In this document: piece by piece, positions 17,202 to 24,820 of the stretch
Layout: the number at the start of each line of letters is the position of its first letter
Position numbering within the stretch: the stretch's first letter is position 1
Assembly: GCF_019050325.1 (NCBI RefSeq)
Contig: NZ_VOMB01000002.1
Span: forward strand, 310,001 to 374,000
Direction: 5' to 3'
Source of the DNA: [Mycobacterium] fortunisiensis
Lineage (GTDB): Bacteria > Actinomycetota > Actinomycetes > Mycobacteriales > Mycobacteriaceae
DNA length: 64,000 nt
Notes under the pieces: model-generated
What the model was told of the DNA's origin: nothing
Database searches by the model: none
The model's input: only the letters and a program-made list of their open reading frames with translations
Made by a program: the position numbers and the translations under genes

Positions 17202-17314
17202 GATGACAGTTTTGCACAATTAGCCGGCGGTGAACTGTGCGGTCGTGCCCTTCCGTCGGTCCCCCGGTGATCCCTAGCGTGAGGCGAACACGCGTGAGCA
17301 CCAGGAGGAACAAC

Positions 17315-18661
17315 GTGACCGTCGCCGACATCGCCGCTACGCCCGTCACCCAGGAACGCCGGCTCGTCACCGCGATTCCCGGCCCGGTCTCACAGCAACT
17401 GCAGGCCCGCAAGACCGCCGCGGTGTCCGGCGGGGTCGGCACCACCCTGCCCGTCTACGTGGTGGCCGCCGGCGGCGGCATCCTGGTGGACGCCGACGGC
17501 AACCAGCTCATCGACTTCGGCTCCGGTATCGCGGTGACCACCGTGGGCAACAGCGCGCCGGCCGTCGTGGCGGCCGTCACCGAGCAGGTCAGCGCGTTCA
17601 CCCACACGTGCTTCATGGTCACGCCGTACGAGGGATACGTGCGGGTGGCCGAGGAACTCAACCGGCTCACCCCCGGCGACCACGACAAGCGCAGCGTGCT
17701 GTTCAACTCCGGCGCCGAAGCGGTGGAGAATGCCGTCAAGATCGCCCGGGCCCACACCCGCAGGCAGGCCGTCGTGGTGTTCGACCACGCCTATCACGGC
17801 CGCACCAACCTCACGATGGCGATGACCGCCAAGAACCAGCCCTACAAGTCCGGGTTCGGGCCGTTCGCCGGTGAGATCTACCGGGTGCCGACGTCATTCC
17901 CGTTCCGCGACGGCGAGACCGACGGCGCGGTGGCGGCCGCCCGCGCCCTCGATCTCGTCGACAAGCAGGTCGGCGGCGACAACGTCGCCGCCATGGTGAT
18001 CGAACCCATCCACGGCGAGGGCGGATTCATCGTCCCCGCACCGGGATTCCTGCGCGCACTGCAGAATTGGTGTACCGACAACGGCGCGGTGTTCGTCGCC
18101 GACGAGGTGCAGTCGGGCTTCGCCCGCACCGGCGCGATGTTCGCCTGCGAGCACGACGGCGTGGTGCCGGATCTCATCGTGACGGCCAAGGGCATCGCCG
18201 GTGGGCTGCCGCTGTCGGCGGTCACCGGCCGCGCCGAGATCATGGACGCCCCGGGGGCCGGTGGGCTCGGCGGAACCTACGGAGGCAACCCGCTGGCCTG
18301 CGCGGCCGCGCTCGCCGTCATCGACACCATCGAGCGTGACGGACTGCTGGCCCGGGCCGTGCAGATCGAGTGGACCATGATCGACCGGCTCACCACATTG
18401 GCCGCCGGGGACCCCCGCATCGGTGATGTCCGCGGCCGCGGCGCGATGATCGCGGTCGAACTGGTCAAGCCGGGCACCACCGAACCGGACGCCGAGTTCG
18501 CCAAGCGCGTCGCCGCCGCCGCGCATGCCCGGGGTCTGGTAGTCCTGACATGCGGAACCTATGGAAATGTGCTGCGGTTCCTGCCACCGTTGACCATGCC
18601 CGACCACCTGCTCGACGAGGGCCTGGACATCCTCGCCGCCGTACTCAGGGAGAACGCATGA
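17315..18661 (+). CDS. gabT: 4-aminobutyrate aminotransferase
   Basis: A 448-residue class III PLP aminotransferase that transfers the amino group of GABA to 2-oxoglutarate, giving succinate semialdehyde. Seen are the cofactor-binding SGAEAVENAVKIAR, FVADEVQSGFARTG with the PLP-contacting aspartate, and the TAKGIAGGLPLSAV stretch holding the Schiff-base lysine. The GTG at 17315 has a perfect AGGAGG seven bases upstream, so the longer in-frame starts are rejected. It overlaps gabD by ATGA and is divergent from a PucR regulator, forming a GABA catabolic cluster. Confidence 0.9.
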   Translation: MTVADIAATPVTQERRLVTAIPGPVSQQLQARKTAAVSGGVGTTLPVYVVAAGGGILVDADGNQLIDFGSGIAVTTVGNSAPAVVAAVTEQVSAFTHTCFMVTPYEGYVRVAEELNRLTPGDHDKRSVLFNSGAEAVENAVKIARAHTRRQAVVVFDHAYHGRTNLTMAMTAKNQPYKSGFGPFAGEIYRVPTSFPFRDGETDGAVAAARALDLVDKQVGGDNVAAMVIEPIHGEGGFIVPAPGFLRALQNWCTDNGAVFVADEVQSGFARTGAMFACEHDGVVPDLIVTAKGIAGGLPLSAVTGRAEIMDAPGAGGLGGTYGGNPLACAAALAVIDTIERDGLLARAVQIEWTMIDRLTTLAAGDPRIGDVRGRGAMIAVELVKPGTTEPDAEFAKRVAAAAHARGLVVLTCGTYGNVLRFLPPLTMPDHLLDEGLDILAAVLRENA

Positions 18662-20136
18662 CCGCCACCAACCCCACCCGGGTGAACACCGCCACCGCGA
18701 TCGCCGAGCTCGACGCCAAGCACGGCATCCTGATAGACGGGGCCGCCGGCGGTGCCGTCGCGACCTTCGAGGTGCAGGACCCGGCCACCGGATTGACCAT
18801 CGCCGAGGTCGCCGACGGCACGGTGGCCGACGCCCGGTCGGCAGTCGACGCCGCGCACCGGGCCTTCGCCGGCTGGGCCCGGACCAGCCCCCGGCAACGC
18901 AGCGACATCCTGCATCGCGCTTACGAGTTGATGATCGCCGACATCGACCGGCTCGCCGCCCTGGTCTGCGCGGAGAACGGCAAATCCCAACACGACGCAC
19001 GGGCCGAGGCCGCCTATGCGGCGGAGTTCTTCCGGTGGTTCGCCGAGGAGGCGGTGCGCACCGACGGCGGCTACGGCATCAGCCCGGCCGGCGGCACCCG
19101 CACCCTGGTGACCCACAAGCCGGTCGGGGTGGCCGCGCTGGTCACCCCGTGGAACTTCCCGGCGGCGATGGCGACCCGCAAGATCGCCCCCGCCCTGGCC
19201 GCGGGCTGCACTGTGGTGCTCAAACCGGCCGCCGAGACGCCGCTGACCACGTTGGCCATCGCCAAGATCCTCTCCGACGCCGGGGTCCCCGACGGTGTGG
19301 TCAACGTGGTGCCGACATCGGATGCCGGCGCGGTGGTCTCCACCTGGCTGGCCGACGAGCGGGTCCGCAAGGTGTCGTTCACCGGATCAACCGCCGTCGG
19401 CCGGGTGCTGCTCAAGCAGGCCGCCGATCGGATTGTCAACGCCAGCATGGAGCTTGGCGGGAACGCACCGTTCGTCGTCACCTCCGACGCGGACATCGAG
19501 GCGGCCATCGCGGGTGCGATGGTGGCCAAGTTCCGCGGCGGTGGGCAGGTGTGCACCGCGGCCAACCGGTTCTACGTGCACGCCTCGGTGGTCGACGAGT
19601 TCGTCGCCGGATTCGCCGCGGAGGTCGCGGCGCTGCGGGTGGGCCCGGCCGCCGACCCGGCCTCGCAGATCGGCCCGCTCATCACCGAGCGTGCCGCGAG
19701 CCGCGTCGCCGCCGCGATCGACGCCGCGGTCGCCGACGGTGCGGTGATCGCCGCGCAGGCAGATACCCCGGCCGAGGGCTGGTTCGTCGCCCCGACGCTG
19801 CTGACCGGCGTCGCTCCGGACGCCGAGATCCTGACCGACGAGATCTTCGGCCCGGTCGCGCCGGTGGTGGTGTGGGAGAACGAGGACGATCTGCTGCGAT
19901 GGGTCAACGACACCGAATACGGCTTAGCCGCATACGTTTACGCGGGCCGTCTGCAGGATGCGGTGCGGCTCGCGGAGTCGTTCGACGTCGGCATGGTCGG
20001 CATCAACCGGGGCATCGTGTCCGACCCGGCGGCCCCGTTCGGCGGGGTCAAGCAGAGCGGGCTCGGCCGTGAGGGAGCCCGTGACGGTTTGCACGAGTTC
20101 CAGGAGACGCAGTACTTCAGCGTGGCGTTCGACTGA
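18658..20136 (+). CDS. gabD: succinate-semialdehyde dehydrogenase
   Basis: A 492-residue aldehyde dehydrogenase, the second step of the GABA shunt: succinate semialdehyde is oxidised to succinate. Seen are TPWNFPAAMATRKIAPALAA, the nucleotide motif FTGSTAVGR, the catalytic-glutamate region MELGGNAPFVV, the catalytic cysteine in GGGQVCTAANRF and the C-terminal PFGGVKQSGLGREG. The start is the ATG overlapping the gabT stop. NADP preference is usual for GabD but was not examined. Convergent with a small membrane protein gene seven bases away. Confidence 0.9.
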   Translation: MTATNPTRVNTATAIAELDAKHGILIDGAAGGAVATFEVQDPATGLTIAEVADGTVADARSAVDAAHRAFAGWARTSPRQRSDILHRAYELMIADIDRLAALVCAENGKSQHDARAEAAYAAEFFRWFAEEAVRTDGGYGISPAGGTRTLVTHKPVGVAALVTPWNFPAAMATRKIAPALAAGCTVVLKPAAETPLTTLAIAKILSDAGVPDGVVNVVPTSDAGAVVSTWLADERVRKVSFTGSTAVGRVLLKQAADRIVNASMELGGNAPFVVTSDADIEAAIAGAMVAKFRGGGQVCTAANRFYVHASVVDEFVAGFAAEVAALRVGPAADPASQIGPLITERAASRVAAAIDAAVADGAVIAAQADTPAEGWFVAPTLLTGVAPDAEILTDEIFGPVAPVVVWENEDDLLRWVNDTEYGLAAYVYAGRLQDAVRLAESFDVGMVGINRGIVSDPAAPFGGVKQSGLGREGARDGLHEFQETQYFSVAFD

Positions 20137-20143
20137 GCCGGGT

Positions 20144-20524
20144 TCATATCGGTGAGGTGCGCAGCATCAGGCTGAGCAGCAGCACCACCGTGCACAGCAG
20201 CGAGCCGAGGACGACCAGGGTCATGGCGGCGACCACGAACCATGAAGTGAAACGCTGCTTGCCGCGCTTGTGCTTGGCGTGACGCTCGTCGTCCATGAAT
20301 TCGCCTGCCACAAACGCGAATTCGACGTCGGTCAGCTCGGACTCGGCGGCCGGCGCGCCGGCTGAGATCTCGCGCAGGCGAGCCGCGGCGATGCCGACGC
20401 CGACCCCGGCGAAACGCCGGCTCATCCGGCGTGCCTGCCGCCGGGAGAGCCGGTGGTCGAGCGCAGGCGTCGAGTGTGGCCACTGTCCGCACCCGCCGCC
20501 CTGCTCGTTTGACGGGATCGTCAT
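20144..20524 (-). CDS. small hypothetical membrane protein
   Basis: A 126-residue protein with a polar, arginine-rich N-terminal two thirds and one long hydrophobic stretch near the end (WFVVAAMTLVVLGSLLCTVV, then LLLSLMLRTSP), so one or two membrane helices. No family is recognised. A basic cluster (DDERHAKHKRGKQRF) just before the helix suggests a cytoplasmic N-terminus. Transcribed alone, convergent with gabD. An internal ATG at residue 34 could be the true start. Confidence 0.6.
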   Translation of the reverse strand: MTIPSNEQGGGCGQWPHSTPALDHRLSRRQARRMSRRFAGVGVGIAAARLREISAGAPAAESELTDVEFAFVAGEFMDDERHAKHKRGKQRFTSWFVVAAMTLVVLGSLLCTVVLLLSLMLRTSPI

Positions 20525-20540
20525 AAATTTCTGATTTTAG

Positions 20541-20605
20541 CCGCCGAAACGGCATTCCAGCAGGCGTGCACTCGAACTTCTCCGGCCGGAATGCCATTTC
20601 GGCGG
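20541..20605. repeat. 18-bp inverted repeat (long hairpin)
   Basis: CCGCCGAAACGGCATTCC (20541-20558) and GGAATGCCATTTCGGCGG (20588-20605) pair with one mismatch around a 29-base loop, between the small membrane protein and the CoA-transferase genes. No second copy was noticed in the window. It may be a repetitive palindrome or a structured leader. Confidence 0.7.
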
Positions 20606-20622
20606 GAGGGAAGGTCTCGCTA

Positions 20623-20637
20623 CACTTACCGTAAGTG
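20623..20637. promoter_or_regulatory. 15-bp perfect palindrome upstream of the CoA-transferase gene, candidate operator
   Basis: CACTTACCGTAAGTG is a perfect inverted repeat with a single central base, ending 15 bases before the GTG start at 20653. Length and symmetry fit a TetR- or GntR-type operator. No regulator gene lies beside it. Confidence 0.5.
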
Positions 20638-20652
20638 CAACAGTGAGGGGTC

Positions 20653-21879
20653 GTGTTGATCAAGGTCATGCAGGGTATCCGGGTGCTGGAGGTCGCGCAG
20701 TTCACCTTCGTGCCCGCGGCCGGCGCCATTCTCGCCGACTGGGGCGCCGATGTCATCAAGGTGGAGCACCCGGTGCGCGGGGACACCCAGCGCGGATTCA
20801 TCAACATGGGCGGGTTCGAACTCGACCCCAACCGGCATCCGCTGATCGAGCATCCCAACCGGGGGAAGCGCAGCGTCGGCATCGATGTCTCGACTCCCGA
20901 CGGCCAGGAGGTGCTGTACGAGATCGCGAAGACCGCCGACGTCTTCCTGACCAACTACATGCCGCAGGCGCGGCAGAAGAACAAGTTCGATGTCGAGCAC
21001 ATCCGCGCGGTGAACCCGAACATCATCTACGCCCGCGGCAGCGCCTACGGCGACAAGGGACCGGAACGACTGGTCGGCGGATTCGACGGCACCGCGTTCT
21101 GGACCCGAAGCGGTGTCGGTCATGCATTGACCCCCGAAGAGCTGGGTGGGGCGCTGCCACAAGGCATTCCGGCGTTCGGCGATTCGATCGGCGGCATGAA
21201 CATCGCCGGCGGTATCTCGGCGGCGCTGTTCCACCGTGATCGCACCGGTGAGGCGCTCGAAGTCGACGTCTCGCTGCTGAGCACCGCGTGGTGGGCGGCC
21301 GGAGCCAGCGTCACGCAGGGCATGGAGACCGGCGAGACGATGCGTTCGCTGATGCCGGGCACCACCGCGTCGGTCAACCCGTTCATGGCGAACTACCTGA
21401 CTTCCGACGGCGGCACCATCAACCTGTGCATCGTCAGCCCCACCGGCTATATCCGCGACACGTTCGAGCATCTCGGTCTGCCCGAGCTCGCCGACGATCC
21501 CCGGTTCTCCGACGTGATGCCGTTGATCCAGAACGCCGAAGCCGGTGTCGAACTGATCGCCAAGGCGATCGGTGGCAAGCCGTTTGAATACTGGCGTCAG
21601 CACCTCAAGACCATGAAGGGCCAGTGGGCGCCGTTCCAGAGCCTGGTCGACCTGGCTACCGACGATCAGGCCATCGCCAACGACATGATCGTCGAAGTGG
21701 AGGCCACCGACGGCGGCGAACCGTTCAAGGTGGTGCGCGGGCCGGTGCAGTTCAACCACGAACCGCTGGAGACCACCCGCGCCCCGCAGGCCTCCGAGCA
21801 CACCGAGATCGTGCTGATGGAACTCGGTATCGACTGGGACCGGATCAGCGAGCTCAAGGATTCCGGGGCCATCGCCTGA
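20653..21879 (+). CDS. CaiB/BaiF-family CoA transferase
   Basis: A 408-residue family III CoA transferase, which moves CoA between carboxylic acids. It begins MQGIRVLEVAQFTFVPAAGA followed by ILADWGADVIKVEHP, the family's N-terminal signature, and has NRGKRSVGIDVSTPDGQE and the ARGSAYGDKGPE region near the active site. GTG at 20653 is chosen after GAGGGGTC; an ATG six codons in is possible. Stands alone on this strand; convergent with the secreted proline-rich protein gene. Donor and acceptor cannot be read from the sequence. Confidence 0.87.
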   Translation: MLIKVMQGIRVLEVAQFTFVPAAGAILADWGADVIKVEHPVRGDTQRGFINMGGFELDPNRHPLIEHPNRGKRSVGIDVSTPDGQEVLYEIAKTADVFLTNYMPQARQKNKFDVEHIRAVNPNIIYARGSAYGDKGPERLVGGFDGTAFWTRSGVGHALTPEELGGALPQGIPAFGDSIGGMNIAGGISAALFHRDRTGEALEVDVSLLSTAWWAAGASVTQGMETGETMRSLMPGTTASVNPFMANYLTSDGGTINLCIVSPTGYIRDTFEHLGLPELADDPRFSDVMPLIQNAEAGVELIAKAIGGKPFEYWRQHLKTMKGQWAPFQSLVDLATDDQAIANDMIVEVEATDGGEPFKVVRGPVQFNHEPLETTRAPQASEHTEIVLMELGIDWDRISELKDSGAIA

Positions 21880-21886
21880 GCCGGCG

Positions 21887-22213
21887 TCAGTTGCACCCGC
21901 CGGCGTGCACCCACCGGCCGTTGTAGCCGATGCAGCCACTGACGTTCGAGCCCGGTGGTGGGGGCGGCGGCGGTGGTGGTGGCGCGTCCTCGGGAAGCGG
22001 TGCGTAGTACGTCGGCGGTGGCACGTAGGGGGCTACGGCGTCGGCGACGTTGACACACCCGCCCACCGAGATCCGGCGGCCGACGTTCGCACACACGTCG
22101 GCACCGGCCGTGCCGGCGGGTGCGGCCAGGACGATGGCGCCGGGCAGCGCTGTGAAGGCGAGTGCCGCGGTCACCGCGCGTGACCACGAGGATCGAGAGT
22201 GTTGGCGCGACAT
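21887..22213 (-). CDS. secreted proline-rich small protein
   Basis: A 108-residue exported protein. It has a signal peptide (basic start, hydrophobic core TAALAFTALPGAIVLAA, cleavage near AGADV), then a short region with two cysteines and a tract of eleven prolines (residues about 77-87). The last twenty residues hold two more cysteines around the segment GYNGRWVHAG. It begins four bases after the hemophore-like gene, so the two are co-transcribed. No family is recognised; the four cysteines suggest two disulfides. The proline tract may span the cell wall or bind a partner. Confidence 0.75.
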   Translation of the reverse strand: MSRQHSRSSWSRAVTAALAFTALPGAIVLAAPAGTAGADVCANVGRRISVGGCVNVADAVAPYVPPPTYYAPLPEDAPPPPPPPPPPGSNVSGCIGYNGRWVHAGGCN

Positions 22214-22217
22214 CACA

Positions 22218-22601
22218 TCACTGTCCTGGCGGCTGATCCGGTGGCGCGATACCGCACCGGGCACGGAAATCGATGAGCGGTTGACGAATCCCGGCCAGGT
22301 CCGCGTGGGCCTGCGGGTTGCCGTCGAAGTACGCCTTGGTGGCGTCGGGCAGCTCTTCGTGCGGCCGGCCGCGCAGACCCGTATAGAAATCGTTGACGTC
22401 CGGATGGGTCCACAAGTAGGTCGATGTTGCGGCGGCGACGCCCGAGGCGATGCCGGCCAAGTCGGCTGCCGTGCAGTTGGGTGGGCGTGGTGGCGGCTCG
22501 GCAGTTGCCGCCGGGGTGGTGAACAAGCCGATGACCACCGCGGCGGCGCCGACCGTGAGGGTCGGTGCGGTTCCCGGGCGCATGGCCAGTATGCGGAACA
22601 C
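22218..22601 (-). CDS. secreted hemophore (mycobacterial heme-binding MHB domain)
   Basis: A 127-residue exported protein: signal peptide (hydrophobic core to about residue 34, ending PAATAEPPP) and a compact helical domain starting CTAADLAGIASGVAAATSTY and ending in FRARCG. The two cysteines at the domain's ends and the TYLWTHPDVNDFYTGL segment match the Rv0203-like heme-binding family, which picks up heme outside the cell for MmpL3/MmpL11-linked uptake. GTG at 22601 has AAGGAG six bases upstream. It is followed after four bases by the proline-rich protein gene and preceded by a terminator, so the pair is its own unit. Confidence 0.8.
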   Translation of the reverse strand: MFRILAMRPGTAPTLTVGAAAVVIGLFTTPAATAEPPPRPPNCTAADLAGIASGVAAATSTYLWTHPDVNDFYTGLRGRPHEELPDATKAYFDGNPQAHADLAGIRQPLIDFRARCGIAPPDQPPGQ

Positions 22602-22751
22602 AGCGGGACTCCTTCCCCGAGCGAGCGGGGGCGAATGCTTTGCCCGGGCCGAACTGTAGCAGGTGGCGCCGGGTCCGGTGGGCCGAATGACACCGGCGCC
22701 GGTGGCTCGGATCAGTTTGGCGTGCTGTTGATTTCGAAAAGTTCGCCGACG

Positions 22752-22800
22752 AAAAAGCGAGATGGCTGCCCAGACCATCGGTCCGGGCAGCCATCTCGCT
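22752..22800 (-). terminator. intrinsic terminator after the STAS/small-ORF unit
   Basis: Arms AGCGAGATGGCTGCCC (22756-22771) and GGGCAGCCATCTCGCT (22785-22800) pair perfectly over 16 bases with a 13-base loop. On the minus strand the stem is followed by a run of five T, so it ends transcription coming from the STAS gene and isolates the hemophore unit. Confidence 0.88.
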
Positions 22801-22813
22801 GTTTGTGGCGTCT

Positions 22814-22894
22814 CTAGTGGGCGGCCAGGTGCGGGGTCACCGCCCGACGGCGGTGCCGCAACAGCCGGTTCAACCAGCGAACATCGATCAACAT
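22814..22894 (-). CDS. possible 26-residue basic peptide
   Basis: Between the STAS gene and the terminator, ATG at 22894 opens 26 codons, MLIDVRWLNRLLRHRRRAVT then PHLAAH and TAG. A GAAAGG lies about seven bases upstream. The peptide is strongly basic (six arginines) and amphipathic. It is too short for gene finders and has no recognised relatives. It could equally be chance. Confidence 0.4.
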   Translation of the reverse strand: MLIDVRWLNRLLRHRRRAVTPHLAAH

Positions 22895-22909
22895 GTGGTG
22901 GCCTTTCTC

Positions 22910-23359
22910 TCAGGCGCTCTTGGTGAGTAGGGGCAGCAACCGGCGGCGGGCCGTGTTGCCTTCGTCGAAGTGATGCAGTGCTTCGGGCACCGAGGCGCTC
23001 TGCGGTACCGCCACCTCCTGGTGCCGGATCTCGCCGGCCACCGAGGCGCTGGCGATCACCGTCCAGTCCACACCGAGGGCGCCGCACCGGTCGTCGATGT
23101 CGTAGAACAGCGAGATGGCTTGCGCTGCAAAGCTGTTCACCCCGCTCAGATCGAGTGCCAGCGGCTTCTCCGGAAGGATGAACCGATTCACGTAGGACGC
23201 AATCTGTTCGATGTTGTCGGTGCCGACATCTCCCTTGACGGTCACCACTGTCGCCAGCTGGCGGCAGTGCGCACGCATCGAGGCGCCGTCGCAGACCACT
23301 GCCGGGTTCCCGTACCGAAAATGCCGATTCGATGCCGGGGTGTTGTTCGTGAAAGTCAT
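22910..23359 (-). CDS. STAS-domain protein (anti-sigma factor antagonist type)
   Basis: A 149-residue protein with a STAS fold: TVVTVKGDVGTDNIEQIASY, then LALDLSGVNSFAAQAISLFY, where the serine in the SGVNSF-type loop is the residue phosphorylated in SpoIIAA-like antagonists. Such proteins bind anti-sigma kinases and free a sigma factor; mycobacterial examples act on SigF. No kinase or sigma gene is adjacent, so its partner is elsewhere. It has good spacing to GGGAGG upstream of the ATG at 23359. The 177 bases upstream hold no gene and no clear promoter was identified. Confidence 0.78.
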   Translation of the reverse strand: MTFTNNTPASNRHFRYGNPAVVCDGASMRAHCRQLATVVTVKGDVGTDNIEQIASYVNRFILPEKPLALDLSGVNSFAAQAISLFYDIDDRCGALGVDWTVIASASVAGEIRHQEVAVPQSASVPEALHHFDEGNTARRRLLPLLTKSA

Positions 23360-23536
23360 GACCAGCCTCCCGCCGTCGTTCCTGAGCTCGGGCTGAGCTC
23401 CGTCGCGTCAACCTGTTCCTCACGCTATGCGGGCAAAATAAGGCGGCAGGGAGCCAGGGTTAATGCTTTGCTAAGAACATCACTGCCCTACCGGTCAGTA
23501 AGGTTCGCCGAGATCAGCGCGCTGCGAACGGCAGGT

Positions 23537-24766
23537 TCAGCGGCGCCATTGCGCACCGCGGTAGTGCTCCCACGGGTTGTAGTCGGCGAGCAGCTCTTCG
23601 GACGCCGGCCGCTCGGCCTCGGGGACGTGCTGCAGGTTGACCCGCACCCGGTACCAGATCGAACTCGGGCCGCGCATGCCGTCGAGCAGAACGTCGACCG
23701 GCTGCAGCTGTGCGGCCGCCTCGGGATGACGTTCGCGCCACACGTCCAGGGCCGCGGTGGCCTCGTCCTTGGTTTTGGTGCGGGCGATTTCGATGAGCGG
23801 CATCGACGACACCCGCCTGCCGTCCCGCGAGGCGCCCTTGGGCGCTTTCTCGGCGGGCCCGAGCTCAGCGGCCAGGGACAGTAACGCGTCGAGCCCGCCG
23901 ACCGTGGTGTCCATGCCCTCCCACGGATCTCCCATCTCGGCGAACCGCGCGGGAACCGTGGCGATCGTGAAAGCTTCGGGGCGGCAGCCCTCGACCTCTT
24001 CCCAGCGCAGCGGGGTCGACACCCGGGCATCAGGGGTGGCCCGCACCGAATAGGCCGAGGCCACGGTGCGGTCCTTGGCGTTCTGGTTGAAGTCGACGAA
24101 CACTCGCGAACCCCGCTCCTCCTTCCACCACCGGGCCGTCGCGAGCTCCGGCGCGCGGTGCTCGACCGCGCGGGCCACCGTCTCGGCGGCCAGCCGCACC
24201 TTGGTGAACGGCCAGCGGGGATGGATGCGGGCATAGATGTGAAAGCCGCGGGACCCCGACGTCTTGGGCCACGCGGTCAGGCCGTGATCCTCCAGCACCT
24301 CGCGGGTGATCTGGGCGACCGCGACGATCTGCGGCCAATCCACGCCCGGCATCGGGTCCAGGTCGACCCGCAGCTCGTCGGGGTGGTCGAGATCCTCCGC
24401 CCGCACCGGATGCGGATTGAGGTCGACGCATCCCAGGTTCACCGCCCAGGCCAGGCCCGCCGCGTTGCGCAGCACGGCCTCCTTGGCCGAGGTGCCGGAC
24501 CGGTACTTGAGCTCGGCGACCTCCACATAGTCCGGGCGCTTCTCCGGCGCCCGTTTCTGGAAGATCGCCTCGGTGGCGATGCCCTTGACGAACCGTTTGA
24601 GGATCATCGGCCGTCCGTACACCCCGCGCAGGGCGCCGTCGGCCACCGAACGGTAGTAGTTGATCAGATCCAGCTTGGTGACCCCCGCGTCAGGGAAAAC
24701 CACCTTGTCAGGATGGGTGACGGCTACGCTCAGGCCGTCCAACTCCAGCGACAGTGCACCGGCCAT
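23537..24766 (-). CDS. polD2: LigD-like DNA repair polymerase (PrimPol family), PolD2 type
   Basis: A 409-residue stand-alone version of the LigD polymerase domain, an archaeo-eukaryotic primase fold used in end joining and gap filling. The metal-binding motif reads ELRVDLDPMPG and the nucleotide-binding histidine lies in TSGSRGFHIYARIHP; a later TPLRWEEVEG is also conserved. There is no ligase or nuclease domain. Gene order (next to fadD2 and fadE6) matches Rv0269c and M. smegmatis PolD2. ATG at 24766 is used, with two in-frame GTGs just upstream. Divergent from fadD2 over 54 bases. Confidence 0.85.
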   Translation of the reverse strand: MAGALSLELDGLSVAVTHPDKVVFPDAGVTKLDLINYYRSVADGALRGVYGRPMILKRFVKGIATEAIFQKRAPEKRPDYVEVAELKYRSGTSAKEAVLRNAAGLAWAVNLGCVDLNPHPVRAEDLDHPDELRVDLDPMPGVDWPQIVAVAQITREVLEDHGLTAWPKTSGSRGFHIYARIHPRWPFTKVRLAAETVARAVEHRAPELATARWWKEERGSRVFVDFNQNAKDRTVASAYSVRATPDARVSTPLRWEEVEGCRPEAFTIATVPARFAEMGDPWEGMDTTVGGLDALLSLAAELGPAEKAPKGASRDGRRVSSMPLIEIARTKTKDEATAALDVWRERHPEAAAQLQPVDVLLDGMRGPSSIWYRVRVNLQHVPEAERPASEELLADYNPWEHYRGAQWRR

Positions 24767-24820
24767 CACCACATGGTAGTTACCACCCGTGGTGCGACAG
24801 CTGTCACATATTGTGGCGGC

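Noticed and set aside
21958..21992. Run of GGTGG/GGCGG repeats, considered as a microsatellite or CRISPR-like repeat
   Set aside because: It is the coding sequence of the polyproline tract of the secreted protein, with no spacers.
22756..22800. The perfect 16-bp hairpin as an operator of the hemophore gene
   Set aside because: The T run on the minus strand and its position right after the STAS unit make it a terminator. It is about 150 bases from the hemophore start.
24158..24820. Extension of fadD2 upstream to a 778-codon frame
   Set aside because: That part is antisense to polD2, and the FadD2 start at 24821 matches the family.
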